Origin: Aquila chrysaetos chrysaetos
Taxonomy: Eukaryota > Chordata > Aves > Accipitriformes > Accipitridae
Assembly (NCBI RefSeq): GCF_900496995.4
Contig: NC_044009.1
Coordinates: 8,836,001 to 8,900,000, forward strand
Direction: 5' to 3'
Length of the DNA stretch: 64,000 bases
Shown here piece after piece: positions 1 to 10,720 of the stretch. The translations under genes were made by a program, and so were the position numbers. Position 1 is the stretch's first letter. Each line of letters starts with the position of its first letter. A model generated the notes under the pieces. That model was not told the origin of the DNA, did no database searches, and saw only the letters and a list, made by a program, of their open reading frames with translations.

Positions 1-379
1 TTCCAATTTTGGTGATATTATAATCCTGTTTGGTATAAAGAGCTGAGAGGGACGAGCACAAGGATTTGTAAAGATGGGAGTCAGTTTTGGGGATGCTTTG
101 GGTCCTTTTCCCTCAATCAATTTCCATTTGGTTGACACTTAACAATATAACCTTTGCAACAAAAAAAAACCCAAACTGATCAGTGAAAAGACATTGTCCA
201 GAAAGTCAGTGTACTCATTCTGCCTTTAGCTGCACAGCCAAAAGGAGTTGGGTAGGTGGCTGAGGCCCCCAGTTCAGGCTTTGAAGAGCCTGAATAAATA
301 CAGGACACCTTCTGCCTTGCTCTTGACCCAGAACACAAAAGCATTTCATAGCCTGATGCTTGTCTCTCTGCCTCCTAAG

Positions 380-3300
380 GAAATATAACGAAATGCAGCT
401 CCGCCACAAAGACAAGATCCGCAGAGCCAAGGAGACCTTTATCCATGAGGTGAAACAAAGGGACAGCAGAATTAAGCAGCTTGAAAATGAGCTCAGCGAG
501 TCAAAGCTCCAAGTGGAAAAGGTGAGAGAAGACACCAAGGGTTTCTCCCGCAAGGGAAGGCAGGGGAGTAGGCTACAGTGTGTCTGCAGGAGTGTTCCTT
601 CTTCCAAATAGAAATGCAGTTTCGGAAAAGAGGAAATGAGGTTTAGGAACAGCTGGTTTGCATGCAGTGGGATTGCACTGTTAAACAGCCAGGCAGTCAG
701 AGCACGGAGAGCTCTGCCTGATGTGCTGCTCCTGCTCTGTGCGCAGGACTGACACTGCCCTGGGAAACAGCTGGCAGTGCCAAGGGGCTTCAGCCTGTCC
801 TTGTAGGAACAAAAAGCCAAAAGGAGATTCCTGGCTTAAGTTTGCCCTCGGGCGAACCCGTGTCCTCAAATCCCCTTCAGAAACTACCTAAGCTCCATCT
901 TCGTTTGCCTCAGAAATATTACTGCTGGGAAGTGACTCAAAAGCCTCTTTTTGGGGTATGTTACATGAAATAGCATATCACTTCTAGGAGTTAATGCTTG
1001 ATGGTGACCGCTTTGGTAAAGCTCTCTAAGGTTTACAGAGGACAGAGAAGAGTGAAGCGTAATTGCTGGTTCTTATTTCCTTCTGCAACACTGCTCAGGG
1101 GAAGGTGCTGATTGCACAGATCACAGCTGAGAATGAGAAATTACTCCAGGAAAGAAGACGGCTCCTCCAGAAGATAACTGACCAAGAGGAGACCCCTTGG
1201 AACAACCGGTCTACAATTGCCACCCTGCAGAGCAGGTGGGCACATAATGATGGTCATACACTGGGACCCTGCCTCTTCCCAGTGCTTCTCTGGTTTTATG
1301 CCTGTTTCTCTTAAGAAATCCAGAGGAAAGCCTGAACTACGCCCCAGTCACTAGTGCTGTGGCTTTTAATTGCTGTGGGATGTAATCAGCCCCTTTCCCC
1401 AGCAAAGCCCTTGGCATACAGCTGAAGGCTGTGGAGGCCAAAGGGTCTGAGTTTGAAAAAGAAAATGCCCCTTTGAAAATGTAGCGTGCTGGAAGGAAAA
1501 TAACTTGTGCCTTGTATGTGTGACGTGCTCAGAGTGAAGATCCTGGATGAGGAGAATGTGCGGCTGCACGAGAGCAAACTCCAGCTCTCCGGTCACGTGC
1601 CCACCTCACAACGCGCGCCGAGGAGCATCCATGCTCCCAACATGGAGGTGAGACTCTGAGAGGGCTTGGTATCAGCAGATGGGTTGCAGGAGCTGATGTC
1701 TTCTGTGAGTGCGGGTTGGTGTTTGTACCTGCAGCTGAGGGTGCTGGAGAAGAGCTGAATCGATCCTTTGGTTGGGATGGAAGGGGACACCAAACACAAA
1801 GTAGATTGCAATGGCTTTGTCAGTGAGGAGGGACTTTGTGGGCAGGTGAAAGCTTAATGCACTGGCCATATCACTTCACCGCCGAGCTGCTGCATGATGA
1901 GAGCCTTTTTCACAAGGACAGAAATTTCACTTTGGCTCTTTTGCAGATTTAGAGTTGTTAAAAGACCTTAGTTTTAAAGTTAGCTTTAAAATTAGAAGAA
2001 ATAACCCAGACTAAATTGAACTGAATGAAGACATGCCTTACCTAAAAATTCAGTTTTGGATTGACCAAGTTAAGGATGAACTTTGTGGGGAGAAATGGAA
2101 AAAAATCCAGGAAAGTAAAAGATTGTGTTTCAACAACTCTTCAAAGAAAACAGGTGGATTTGGAAGTTTATTGGTACATTTTGAAATTTGGAGGGAACCC
2201 ATTTTGGTTGGAAATGAGCTGTTAAGGATGAAAGTGCTGTTTGGGGCCTGGCAGAAAGAGCTGTTTGTGTGTTCCACTGTGTTTTATCTCTTTCTGTTTG
2301 TTTTACCTGGGCTAGTTAGGGTTTTTGGTTTGGGGTTTTTTTGTTGGTTTTTTTTTGTTGTTGTTGTTTGTTTTTTGTTTAGTTTAAATTCAGACCCAAA
2401 GGACAAATCTATGATTAGTACTTCTGTGGGGCTGGAGTTCATGGGGAGAACTGTCAGTGGAGCTGGGGGCACTTTGAAGACCAAGACTGTATGTTGAAAT
2501 TCAGGGTCTGACATGCACCTCCTCCTTTGAAAGTCTCTGTTCCTCCTTTCAGGACTCGAAGAGTGTTAACTTCTCTGAACGCCAACTACAGAGTAAGGTG
2601 TTGCCATCTCCCCGTACCAGGTACTGTGGGGTAAAAGGAGGAGGCAGGGAATGCCTCTGTGCATGTGGTGAGGGAGAAGTTGAGCGTTTTGGCTGCTCCA
2701 CCCTGTGCTTTCACCTCCAAGGGTCTTTTTTGGGGGGTTGGGGTTTTTTTGGTCAAATTATAGGGAAAATGGTATTAAAAAGACTCTGAAACTAATGGGG
2801 TGGAGAAGTAAAATTATCAAAATATGTCAGGGAACACTGGGATTTACAAATTGGCTTGGTGTCCAGTGGTTTTGGAGGAGTGTCTTTACAAAAGAGGTTA
2901 TGAGGCTTAGAGGACCACTGCTGCCCAGAGCTGTATGACCCACATCCCAGGCTATGGGGCAGGAGGGAGCTTGAGCTATTTCTCCACTGGTATAGCCAGG
3001 AGCACCACGATCTGTGCCAAAACAGGCAAGGGGAAGGCAGAGAGACTCTGCAACTCTGGTCTCTGCTTGCTGGAGACCCAGCACAGCGGACTTGGTTACA
3101 GGCTTTGGGTGCTATGGAGTGTGACAGTCTGAGTAGGTTCTGGGGTAGATGAGGGCCATCAGCTGCTTGGCTGGAGGAAGAGCATTGGAGCCTTAGTCCC
3201 AGCAAAAGGCATTGACCATTGTCCTGCGCTGCCTCACAGAGATGTTGGGAGGAGCATTGGGGCTGTGCAGGTGGTGGAGGGTCAGATAGAGTTTGCAGAA

Positions 3301-3542
3301 TAACTTAAGAGAGGAAATCTGTTTTCAGCTTCCCATCACGAGAACCACCAGACTCTCTCAGCACCCTGAAGGCCACGCAAGACACGAAGCCTGAAGGAGA
3401 AGCTGAAAGCCAAGACTCATCCTTTTGCTTATCCCCCTCTCAACCTTCTGAGATCGGGTACTTAAATGTAGCTTCACCTGGAGACACCACAGCCTCCCAG
3501 TTGCAGGAGGAGAGTCAGAGCATCAGCTCTGAGAACTTCTAA
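380..3542 (+). CDS. CCDC30: CCDC30, coiled-coil domain protein, 3' part (5' end outside window)
   Basis: Five terminal coding exons: 380-521, 1099-1235, 1533-1647, 2553-2620 and 3329-3542 (stop TAA 3540-3542). All have AG/GT borders and phases join without a shift. The first exons encode charged heptad-rich helix (residues like KDKIRRAKETF and ENEKLLQERRRLL), as expected of a coiled coil. The last exon is Ser/Pro/Glu-rich and contains GYLNVASPGDTT, which I recall as the conserved CCDC30 tail. Position directly upstream of PPIH agrees with human synteny. Function is poorly known in the family; the coiled coil suggests a structural or scaffold role (inference). The exon before 380 must supply two bases of a split codon and lies outside the window. 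Confidence 0.85.
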
Positions 3543-3875
3543 ATGGGGGGAGATGTTTGTAAAATATTAGCTGGACTACAGGGTTTGGGCTCCTGTTGCT
3601 GTGGGATGACAAGGACTGCAGGGGGAGAATTGCCAAATGGACTGACCTGGTCATTTCTAAACTAAATTATTCAACAGCTTTTTTTCAACTTACCCAACTG
3701 TAAATGTGTGTGTGTGTGTGTGATCCCAGATGCACCTGGAGGCTGGAATTTGTAGATGAACTCAGTAAAATGGAAGAGGGGTGGGGTGAAGCATATCTTC
3801 CCCTGAACCCCAATTCCTTGTCCAGTCCAAAACTACAAGCTTTGTAAATAAAACTCGGAGAAGTGTTCCCTTCCA
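3543..3875 (+). other. CCDC30: CCDC30 3'UTR and poly(A) signal
   Basis: Sequence after the stop codon contains a (TG)n run at about 3704-3722 and an AATAAA hexamer at 3847-3852, so cleavage is expected near 3,865-3,875. No other coding signal is seen here. Confidence 0.7.
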
Positions 3876-5671
3876 CCGTGTGCCCACTTTTTCTCTATTC
3901 CTCTCGATCTGTGCTCAGATGCCGGTTGTTCCCCTTTTTGCATGTTCTTCCATTTTGCTTCATGCAAGTCTGTGGAGGGGAACGGAGGGTATCTGAGTAC
4001 TGAGGGGAGGGGATGAGAACATGTAGAGAAGGAAGATGGGGAGAAAAGGAGGGGGTCTGGGAGCGAGGATGATGGGTAAAGGGACCAGAAGGCAGATGGA
4101 GATGGAGGGGACGAGGGAAATGGAATAGGAGCAGGAGAAAGGAGGGGATCTGAACATCCAGAGAAGGAAAGAGGGTAGATCTTGTGAATGCTCATGGACA
4201 GTGATGGAGGGTCTAGGAGGATGCTTGGATGGGAGTGGAAGGCATCAGATCATGCAGAACAGGGGTGTAGAGGGGAATCTGTGTATGCAAAGAGGGAATC
4301 AGAAAGGATCAGAGTGTGAGCTGTGGTGAAGAGAAGGGATCTGAACGCACGTGAGTGGGAATGGAAGATCTGTGCATACTCAGGAGGACATGGGAGGAAT
4401 CACAGTTTGCATGAGGGGGAACTGAGGAAATCTGAGTGCTTGGAGGAGGAATGGGAGAAGTCCTGAAAAATAATGAATCAGCCTGGAGGCCATCCAAGTG
4501 TGCCTGGAGGGGGACAGAGAGGATCTGAACTGGCACAGGGGGCCACAGTGGGGATAAGAGCGGTCCCCAACAGGAAGAGAGCAAGTGAGGGAGCAGAGAA
4601 TCTCTCAGGAGAATGAAGAGGATCTGAGCACACATCAGGTAAGGTTTATACAAAGCCTACTTGGCTCCAACTGCAGTTCCAAGAAAAACTGTTTTCCAAT
4701 CTGCCATGCTGTTTTGTATCTGTGCTGAGATCCAGTGTTAAAGATATTTGGTTGGAATTTGTCTTCTTGCTCTCCACTCAGGCTACTTTTCATACCCATC
4801 TCAAAACAATTTTGAGCAATCTTTTCCCAAGGCATGTGGTCCTCTTCATCTAGAGGTTCTCTGCTTGTGCAACTTTTGAGCAAGGACTCCTGAAACTTAA
4901 ATTATCTTCGAGAGTTTTTTTTTTTTTATTTTCAACTTGACTTTTTTCAACCTTCAAGTCTTCTAATCTTGTTTCTCTGGCACCGCGTTTGTGTCTGCTC
5001 AGGTGACGTTCAATGGTGGTTGTCCGTGACTCTTTGGGTCTCCCTGTGAAGAGGGCAGTGGATGGATGGGGGAAGCCCCCCAAAATGCCCCCTTCCCCTT
5101 GTAGGGTGAAGCCTGGCAGGGTGCCTGAGGGGCTGGAGGTGGTCCCTGCAGCCCCTCTGACATGAGCTGTGGTTGCAGTGGGACACCCCACCTCACCAGG
5201 ACACCTTATGTCCCCACAGCACCCCAACCTGCACTTCCCTGTGAGTCAGGGATGAGCCCAGGCATGGAGGAGGAGTGAATGAGGTCGGCCAGGAGAAGCT
5301 GCAACCGTGGAGTGGTTCTCCTCTGCCTTCCTCCATGTGCTGTCCCCACACCTGGTGGCTTTCACAAAGGGTAAGTGCTGCCAGAAGGTCCCATGCTCAA
5401 GACAGACCACTGTGCATTCGGAGATGCCTTCCAGTTGTGGATAGGAGGACATCCTTGTGCAAAGCCTTCTCACGTCTCTATTTCAAGCAGACCTCTGTCC
5501 CCGTCAGGGAATTCTTCTCATGGGGACATGGTTAAAACTCAGCTCTGCAGGCCAATTCCTGCACGGGTGATTTCAGGGGGGAGGTGGTGGTGTAGGATGA
5601 TGCCTGCATCTGCTGGCTTGGCGAGGTGGGGAGCTTACTGACCGCGAGCATGGACCGTCCTTCTTCCCCAG
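3876..5671. other. Intergenic; minisatellite then unassigned sequence
   Basis: Holds the purine-rich minisatellite at about 3,960-4,640. It is followed by 1 kb without recognisable genes. One segment, about 5,275-5,370, ends in a strong GTAAGT donor (5371-5376) and is open, so it could be an exon upstream of the unrecognised pair at 5,672-6,421; this is weak evidence. Confidence 0.5.
3960..4640. repeat. Diverged purine-rich minisatellite, array A
   Basis: Irregular repeats of roughly 40-50 bp built around a core like 'gatctgagcac' followed by G/A-rich stretches such as 'ggaggggaatgggag'. At least ten diverged copies of the 'atctgagt/atctgaac' core are visible. The same unit type reappears at 7,135-7,590. 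No long ORF or splice structure suggests coding. Confidence 0.6.
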
Positions 5672-6421
5672 AGATCACAGACATCTGGGATAGCGTGTTG
5701 GAGTGCTGTCACCGTGAGCTGCTGGTGAACAAGGTGAGGCTGCTTTCCTTGTCCTCCCTCAGACTCTGATGTGTCCTGACCCCTCTCCCTGCCCTTTATT
5801 CCTCCCCCAGCTTAGAAAGCAGAAAAAACGCCCCAGCAGAATACTGCAGTGGACAGCTTTGCTGGAGAGCAACTTCTGCGTGAATGGAGAGGAAAAGCAA
5901 AGCTGAAGATGAAGAAGAGCATGGGCTTTCTTCTTTGGAGTCTTCCCTAGCCTTGCTGGCAGGGTGTAATGACCAGTCAGAGACCCTGGGGCAGTGTTCA
6001 GGGCTTTTCCCAGGGGTTGTCCCTCCCTGGACCTTCTCATGTTCCAGGTGCTGTGTCCTGCTTGTCCTTCACCTTGCATGCCCTGGGAAGAGGAGAGAGA
6101 AGGGAGCAATCTGGAGGGCAAGGCTCTTCTCCAAAGCTTTCCAACATGCCCTATGTAGTCCCTGAGGACCACAGGGGTGGACAGGCCGACAGTTAAGCCT
6201 TAGCACGCCCAGACAAATCTTCACACTGTTCTCTCATTGGAAAAACTCCAACTTCTGGTTTTTTTCTCGCTCATATTTGCAGCCAGTCACTGTGTACATC
6301 AGGGACAAGTACTTCTGTAATGGGAACAAGGCGAGTTTCAAGCTCCAGAGACCCATGTTCCACCTGGACAAGCCAGTTCTGGTGGGGACCAAGCTTGGCT
6401 ATGAGACCAGGTCACAGTCTG
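5672..6421 (+). other. Unrecognised pair of exon-like segments
   Basis: Segment A (5672-5733) has a CCCCAG acceptor and GTGAGG donor. Segment B (6283-6421) has a TTTGCAG acceptor and GTAAGA donor. A ends on a codon boundary and B opens on one, so they join in phase to about 67 codons without a stop. The residues look protein-like: A has DIWDSVLECCHRELL and B has VTVYIRDKYFCNG, then FKLQRPMFHLDKP. I do not recognise the family. No gene is expected here from human synteny. It could be part of a lineage-specific gene, a decayed gene, or chance. A possible next exon begins near 6835 after CTCCTTTAG but looks less coding-like. Confidence 0.35.
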
Positions 6422-7134
6422 GTAAGAAGACACCTTCAAACTTGTGCTTTCCCCTTGAGTCACAGCTGGGGTTTGCCTCCATCTCCCCCTTGACAGGGGC
6501 AGCAGTTTGCGTGGGGACAGGGTGCCCCAAGGGCAGGCTGTTTGCTGCTGAATGGGGAGCTGGTGGTGGGGGAGGAGGGTTGGTTGAAGGGTCGTTGTGC
6601 TGCAAGGTGATGTGAGTCTGCTGAAAGCCTATCATGCCCTCTGCCAGGGCATCCACACCCAGACACCTTGCCTGGAGGGCCTTACCTGTCTGCTGCCAGG
6701 TCTCGGCCCCGTGGGGCATGGGGTGTCTTGGAGACCACAGAAAGCCTCCAGGACCAGGCCCTGCAGGAGGTGGGCAGGAGGTCTCTGCCTTGCCCTCTCT
6801 ACCTCCAACTGAACAGCTTTTGGTTTCTCCTTTAGCTTTGTGTGATGGAGCACTGAGACCTCAAAGAAAAGCACAAGGACATCCTGGCAGCGCTGTATTC
6901 CTCTTGGAGATACCAATTAAGAGATGCTGGGGGCCTGCTCCCAGTTGGAATCACCGACACATGCCTGGCAGGATATTCATTGGCAGGGCTTTGGGAAGGA
7001 CGGGCAGTTAACGATCCTGTGTGCTGGCTCATCCTTGCACAAAAACAACCTGCATGCACGGTGCTGTCTGTCCCCAGCATCCCTCGGAGTGACCGTGCAT
7101 ATGCAGCTCAGCCCAGTCTTGCCCAAAGTGGGAG
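6422..7134. other. Unassigned sequence
   Basis: Short open stretches occur on both strands, but no recognisable protein, RNA gene or mobile element was seen. A possible acceptor CTCCTTTAG lies just before 6,835. Confidence 0.4.
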
Positions 7135-7590
7135 CTGAGCAGCTTGGAGGGGAGGTGAGGAGATGTGGGTGTGCAGGAAGGGAGAGGAAGGGAGGGCAGT
7201 GCCCAGCAAGGTGGATGGAAGGCATCTGAGCACCCGGGGATGGGAATTGAGGAGGAGATCTAAGCGTGCCTGGAGGGGAAGGGAGGGCACCTGAATGCTG
7301 TGGATAGGACTGAAGGGGATGTGCCCATGGACTAAGGGGAAAGAGGAGGCTCAAAGCTTGCAGCCAGGGTCGTAGAGGAGACATGAATGGATGCTGTGGG
7401 GATTAGAGGAGCTCTGAGTGCTCCCAGAGGGGAATGAATGGCACGGCAGTGCCCTCGGAGGGCAGCCGAGGCTTTCTGAGTGCTGGCAGGGGAAGGCGAA
7501 GCATCTGAGCACTCGTGGGGTGCATGCAGATTGCACTGGGGGGCACTGAAAGGCACACCCAGGGGTCTGGGGATCACAAAAAAGCACACT
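7135..7590. repeat. Diverged minisatellite, array B
   Basis: About 40-50 bp units with the same 'atctgagcac' core as array A. At its right edge (about 7,535-7,590) it carries a variant whose reverse complement reads 'cccagacccctgggtgtgcc'. That is the unit of the array at 12,205-12,500 in opposite orientation, so the two arrays lie inverted on either side of the Polinton. Confidence 0.55.
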
Positions 7591-7999
7591 CATACAGTTT
7601 TTTGACCACACCTGTCAAAAAAACTCTGTGCCGTTCTGATCTGCGGGGAAAATAACTAGCCAGTGCTCTCCAGACTGGTTATGTGAATGCATAATCACAA
7701 GCCATTTTGCTAGTCTTGGAGAAACACAGGCCCTAAGGAGCCAGCCGCTCAGGTAAATGCAAATAAATGCTTCCTTGGTGTAGGGGGTCTGCTGAAGGAA
7801 ACTGAGAGGTGTTCGGTGTCCATCCTCACATATAGTTGAAGAGCCAGTTTATTTCTATCACATTTTTTAAATGCACCCTACACTATCATATTAACGGTGG
7901 TGATCACGGTCCCTGCAAAGCATGCTTCTGCTCTTATGTCTCCTCTTTTAATGGGAGAACAGTGATGAGTACATTCTCTGCCTGAAGAAAGATTACAGG

Positions 8000-8815
8000 G
8001 AGACAATTAACAGCCACAGGTGAACTCTTCAAGCAGCAGGGAATGGTCCTTCACACGGCTGTCCATTGTCTGAATGAGCTGCATGTGTTCTCTCGCACAG
8101 CAGCCATTCTCAAAATCAGGCTGCATCAGTTTCAGTAGCATATGATCATCTTGCACACTGAGGGACACAAACTTTATATCATAATGTTCAAAGTTGGAAG
8201 TGTTCTTAGTGTAAGTGATGCTAAAAGTGTCATTATCTACAAACACAATAACAAGTTTGGGTAGCTATCCCAGAAACAAATTTTCCTGCCAAATTTGGAC
8301 TGCCAGGCAGTGTGCTGAATACTTTTATGCACACCTGGTCCACGGGGTATTTAGCATTGGCTGTAATGCCTCGATGTGCCCCACATGCACTCCAGGCACC
8401 ACCGCCATCTTCACACACACGTGAGACAGAGGTAATAACCAGCTTGCAAGATCCTGCTGCCGGGAAGGTCATCACACAAATCTGTCTTTGGTGCACATTA
8501 GCTTGATTTTTATTTCTGCACCATTCAACAAAAGCTTATCAGTGGATAAATCGCAAGACCCACGGCTTCACCGTCTCAGAGGTTGGACCCGTCAGATTTT
8601 ACAGTCTTGTAAAGGTATGGCAGGGTGTTCAGATCTATGTAACCTTCCCCATTCCCAGCTGTGAAAAATCCAGAGGTGCAGCCTCTGCAATAGTGGAAAG
8701 TGGAGGCACCTCAGTAACCTGGCTTTTTCAAGGCTGGTCTGTGTTGGGGACACTTCAAACAAATCCAGCTCGTATTTGGTACGTTCTTCTGAGCAGTCAT
8801 GAATGAAAACCATCC
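8000..8815 (-). pseudogene. Polinton major capsid protein (fossil)
   Basis: The start shows the family opening ELDLFEVSPTQTS, and the end shows VDNDTFSITYTKN, NFEHYDIK and LMQPDFENGC. Polinton double jelly-roll capsid proteins carry close matches (KSELDLF-x-x-PPTQT, VDNDAFNG, KHYNI, LQPDFENG). The middle of the protein is largely missing. This is the most diagnostic part of the element. Broken. Confidence 0.8.
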
Positions 8816-8849
8816 CTTTTAGAATATATTTCCTTTTCTAGTATAAGGG

Positions 8850-9190
8850 GTCCTCTTTATCAGGTTTTTTTTGTCTCTTTTGCACGGTGGAGCCTGAATT
8901 GCTGTTCTTTTTCTTCTTCTTCTTGTCCTGGTCCAACTGTTCTCTTGTTCCTTTTTGTTCTCCAAGGGTTGGGGTGGACCTTCCCTCCAGGGGCTTGACA
9001 CGGCTTTTTATTTTAAGGCTTTTTCTTTGAATATAAGCAAGTCCCTAGTGCTCCTGATTTGACAGCATTTCCAAGTTGTCCATGACAACCTTGGAAGCAC
9101 TTTTTTTGCAATATCTTGGGCGGTGCTTTTAACATGTGACTTAACAATTTCCAAACTTCTTTTCAAAAGAGCTTTCCTAAACAGGCCATG
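8850..9190 (-). pseudogene. Polinton short basic protein (fossil)
   Basis: A short stretch between the virion protein and the major capsid gene. It is rich in Lys and Arg towards its end, in the position where Polintons encode a small basic, hydrophobic-N-terminus protein compared with adenovirus pVI/pX. Named from position and composition only. Broken. Confidence 0.4.
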
Positions 9191-10075
9191 GACTATGCCT
9201 CTGACAACTGCACCATAAATTGTGGCAAGACCATTGCTGGCCTGGGCTCTGTATTCATGTTCAAGGACAGGTCCCCGTAATTTTTTACTGCCCCCGTTTT
9301 GGTGTGGTTTTTTAAAATATCAGAGGCTTCCAGGGCTGAAGATACAGCTTCACAATGTCCTTTTCCAAAGCTAAATGAGACATGCTTGTTCTGGTCAGTG
9401 TTTATTTTAATGCTGGTCATGTCAATGTGCTGGCAGTTTACCAGCAAGTAGTGTGGCTTATCACTGTCAGGATCTTGTTATTACCACCAGTCAGAACACA
9501 GCACAATAAAAGAACTGCATAATCCCCCAAAAACTGGTGCTATACCCCAGATCTGTGTAGAGGCACAGTTAAACCCTCCAGAGAACCCCACAAAATATGT
9601 GCCAGATCCCCAGTCATAGAAAAAGCATAAGGCTTTTCAACGTTTTCGAGCTCTGTTTTCCTTGCCACGGCTGGGAAGTTGACAGCTGCAGCGTTGTTGT
9701 GGGGGTTAAGAAGATGATTCATACATTCCATCAATGTGGAGAGGGACAGATAATAGCCTTTCTGCAAAGCAGACTGCCCTGTCTTTCTCTGCAGTGTTAT
9801 TTCAGACATGGTGTCTTTGCTGATGCCATTCCAGCACTGTGGGTCCTGTTTTTCCACCAGCTCCACCTCTTATTACCGGAGAGATCCAGGGGCCTCCCTG
9901 GTCAAGTGTAGTCAAGTTCAACCATTTTAAATTTTTTTTTTTTTTTTTTTTTGTGGAAATGTTCTGGCATTGCTGGGTAGCATGATGTAGAAAGCCACAC
10001 CTGGCACCCTTCTTTTGGATAAGGAATTGGCTGAATGGTTGCATCCAGAGAGTAGTGGTCAACAGCTCAATGTCT
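9190..10075 (-). pseudogene. Polinton virion protein (minor/penton-like) fossil
   Basis: Directly follows the integrase. The opening resembles the Polinton protein that begins with a short beta segment followed by a 'RPLDLSG' motif, and RPLDLSGN is visible. The later part has the 'GYYLSLSTLMECMNHLL' pattern (family: Y-x-S-L-x-x-L-x-x-x-I-N). A thymine homopolymer of about 20 bases sits inside it on the plus strand (about 9,930-9,952). The assignment as minor capsid or penton-like follows from position and pattern. Broken. Confidence 0.6.
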
Positions 10076-10089
10076 GTGACTCTTTTCTC

Positions 10090-10720
10090 CCCTGCTCCAC
10101 TGCAAAGCCTGGACTTGGGTGGCTTCTACCCAACTGTTAAATTTCTGTGGCCAGCCCTGTTTGTTTCTTCCTTTCCCTGTTGGAGCAATGATGTCCCTTT
10201 TGTAGAGTCTGCCCTTGTCAGGGTTCACTTTCTGAAGTTCTTCAGGATAAAACAGCCCCTCAGTTGCTTCATGATCATTAAGCAGTACACAGATACCCGT
10301 CCTCTTCTCACAATTTCAGCTACTATGAACATTTTGTTTGTGAACATTTGTTGATAACCTTTCTCAAATCTCTCTTTCATTCTGGACAACCTGACACAGT
10401 CTCCCTTTTTGAGCAGAAGTGCACAGTCTTTAAAAGCATCATCATATACACTTTTCTAAACCTTTGATAAGTTTGAAGCATTCACATCTGCAGGCCTGGC
10501 TCCGGTAGTGCTGTGGAAACTCAGGTTATTGCTCTTTATGAACTCTGACAGAAAATAACGTAGCAAAAAGTGTTGTGTTCTGTACAATACCTCCACATCT
10601 CTGTTCAGATCATGCCATTAAAATGCTCAATGGCAGATGCTTTTCTGTCATTATAAAGTCTCTGTGAAAATCAAATGTATGGCTCGAAAGTGTAACTGTA
10701 ATCCACTCAGTTTATATTGC
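10090..10720 (-). pseudogene. Polinton integrase, C-terminal part (fossil)
   Basis: The region around the third catalytic acidic residue of the retroviral-type DDE integrase is visible as KASAIEHFNG, matching the family pattern K-A-S-x-x-E-R-F-N-R. Downstream come the KKGDCVRLSRMKERFEKGY stretch (family: GDxVRIS...FEKGY) and a chromodomain-like end with WPQKFNSWVEA. The order and motifs are those of Polinton integrases rather than of retroviral pol, because there is no adjacent RT or RNase H. Broken. Confidence 0.8.

Larger units (their letters stand above)
7990..10720 (-). mobile_element. Polinton/Maverick fossil
   Basis: Old copy of a large self-synthesising DNA element with capsid genes, lying on the minus strand. 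Parts in element order: integrase, 10,720-10,090; a virion protein, about 10,075-9,190; a short basic protein, about 9,190-8,850; major capsid protein, 8,815-8,000. No DNA polymerase B, packaging ATPase or protease was recognised, so only part of the element remains. It is clearly broken, with on the order of ten or more breaks, and the major capsid part is internally shortened. Decay suggests an age of at least tens of millions of years (inference from appearance only). True ends were not found; the inverted minisatellites outside it may mark terminal regions. It lies between CCDC30 and PPIH and is intergenic. Confidence 0.8.
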
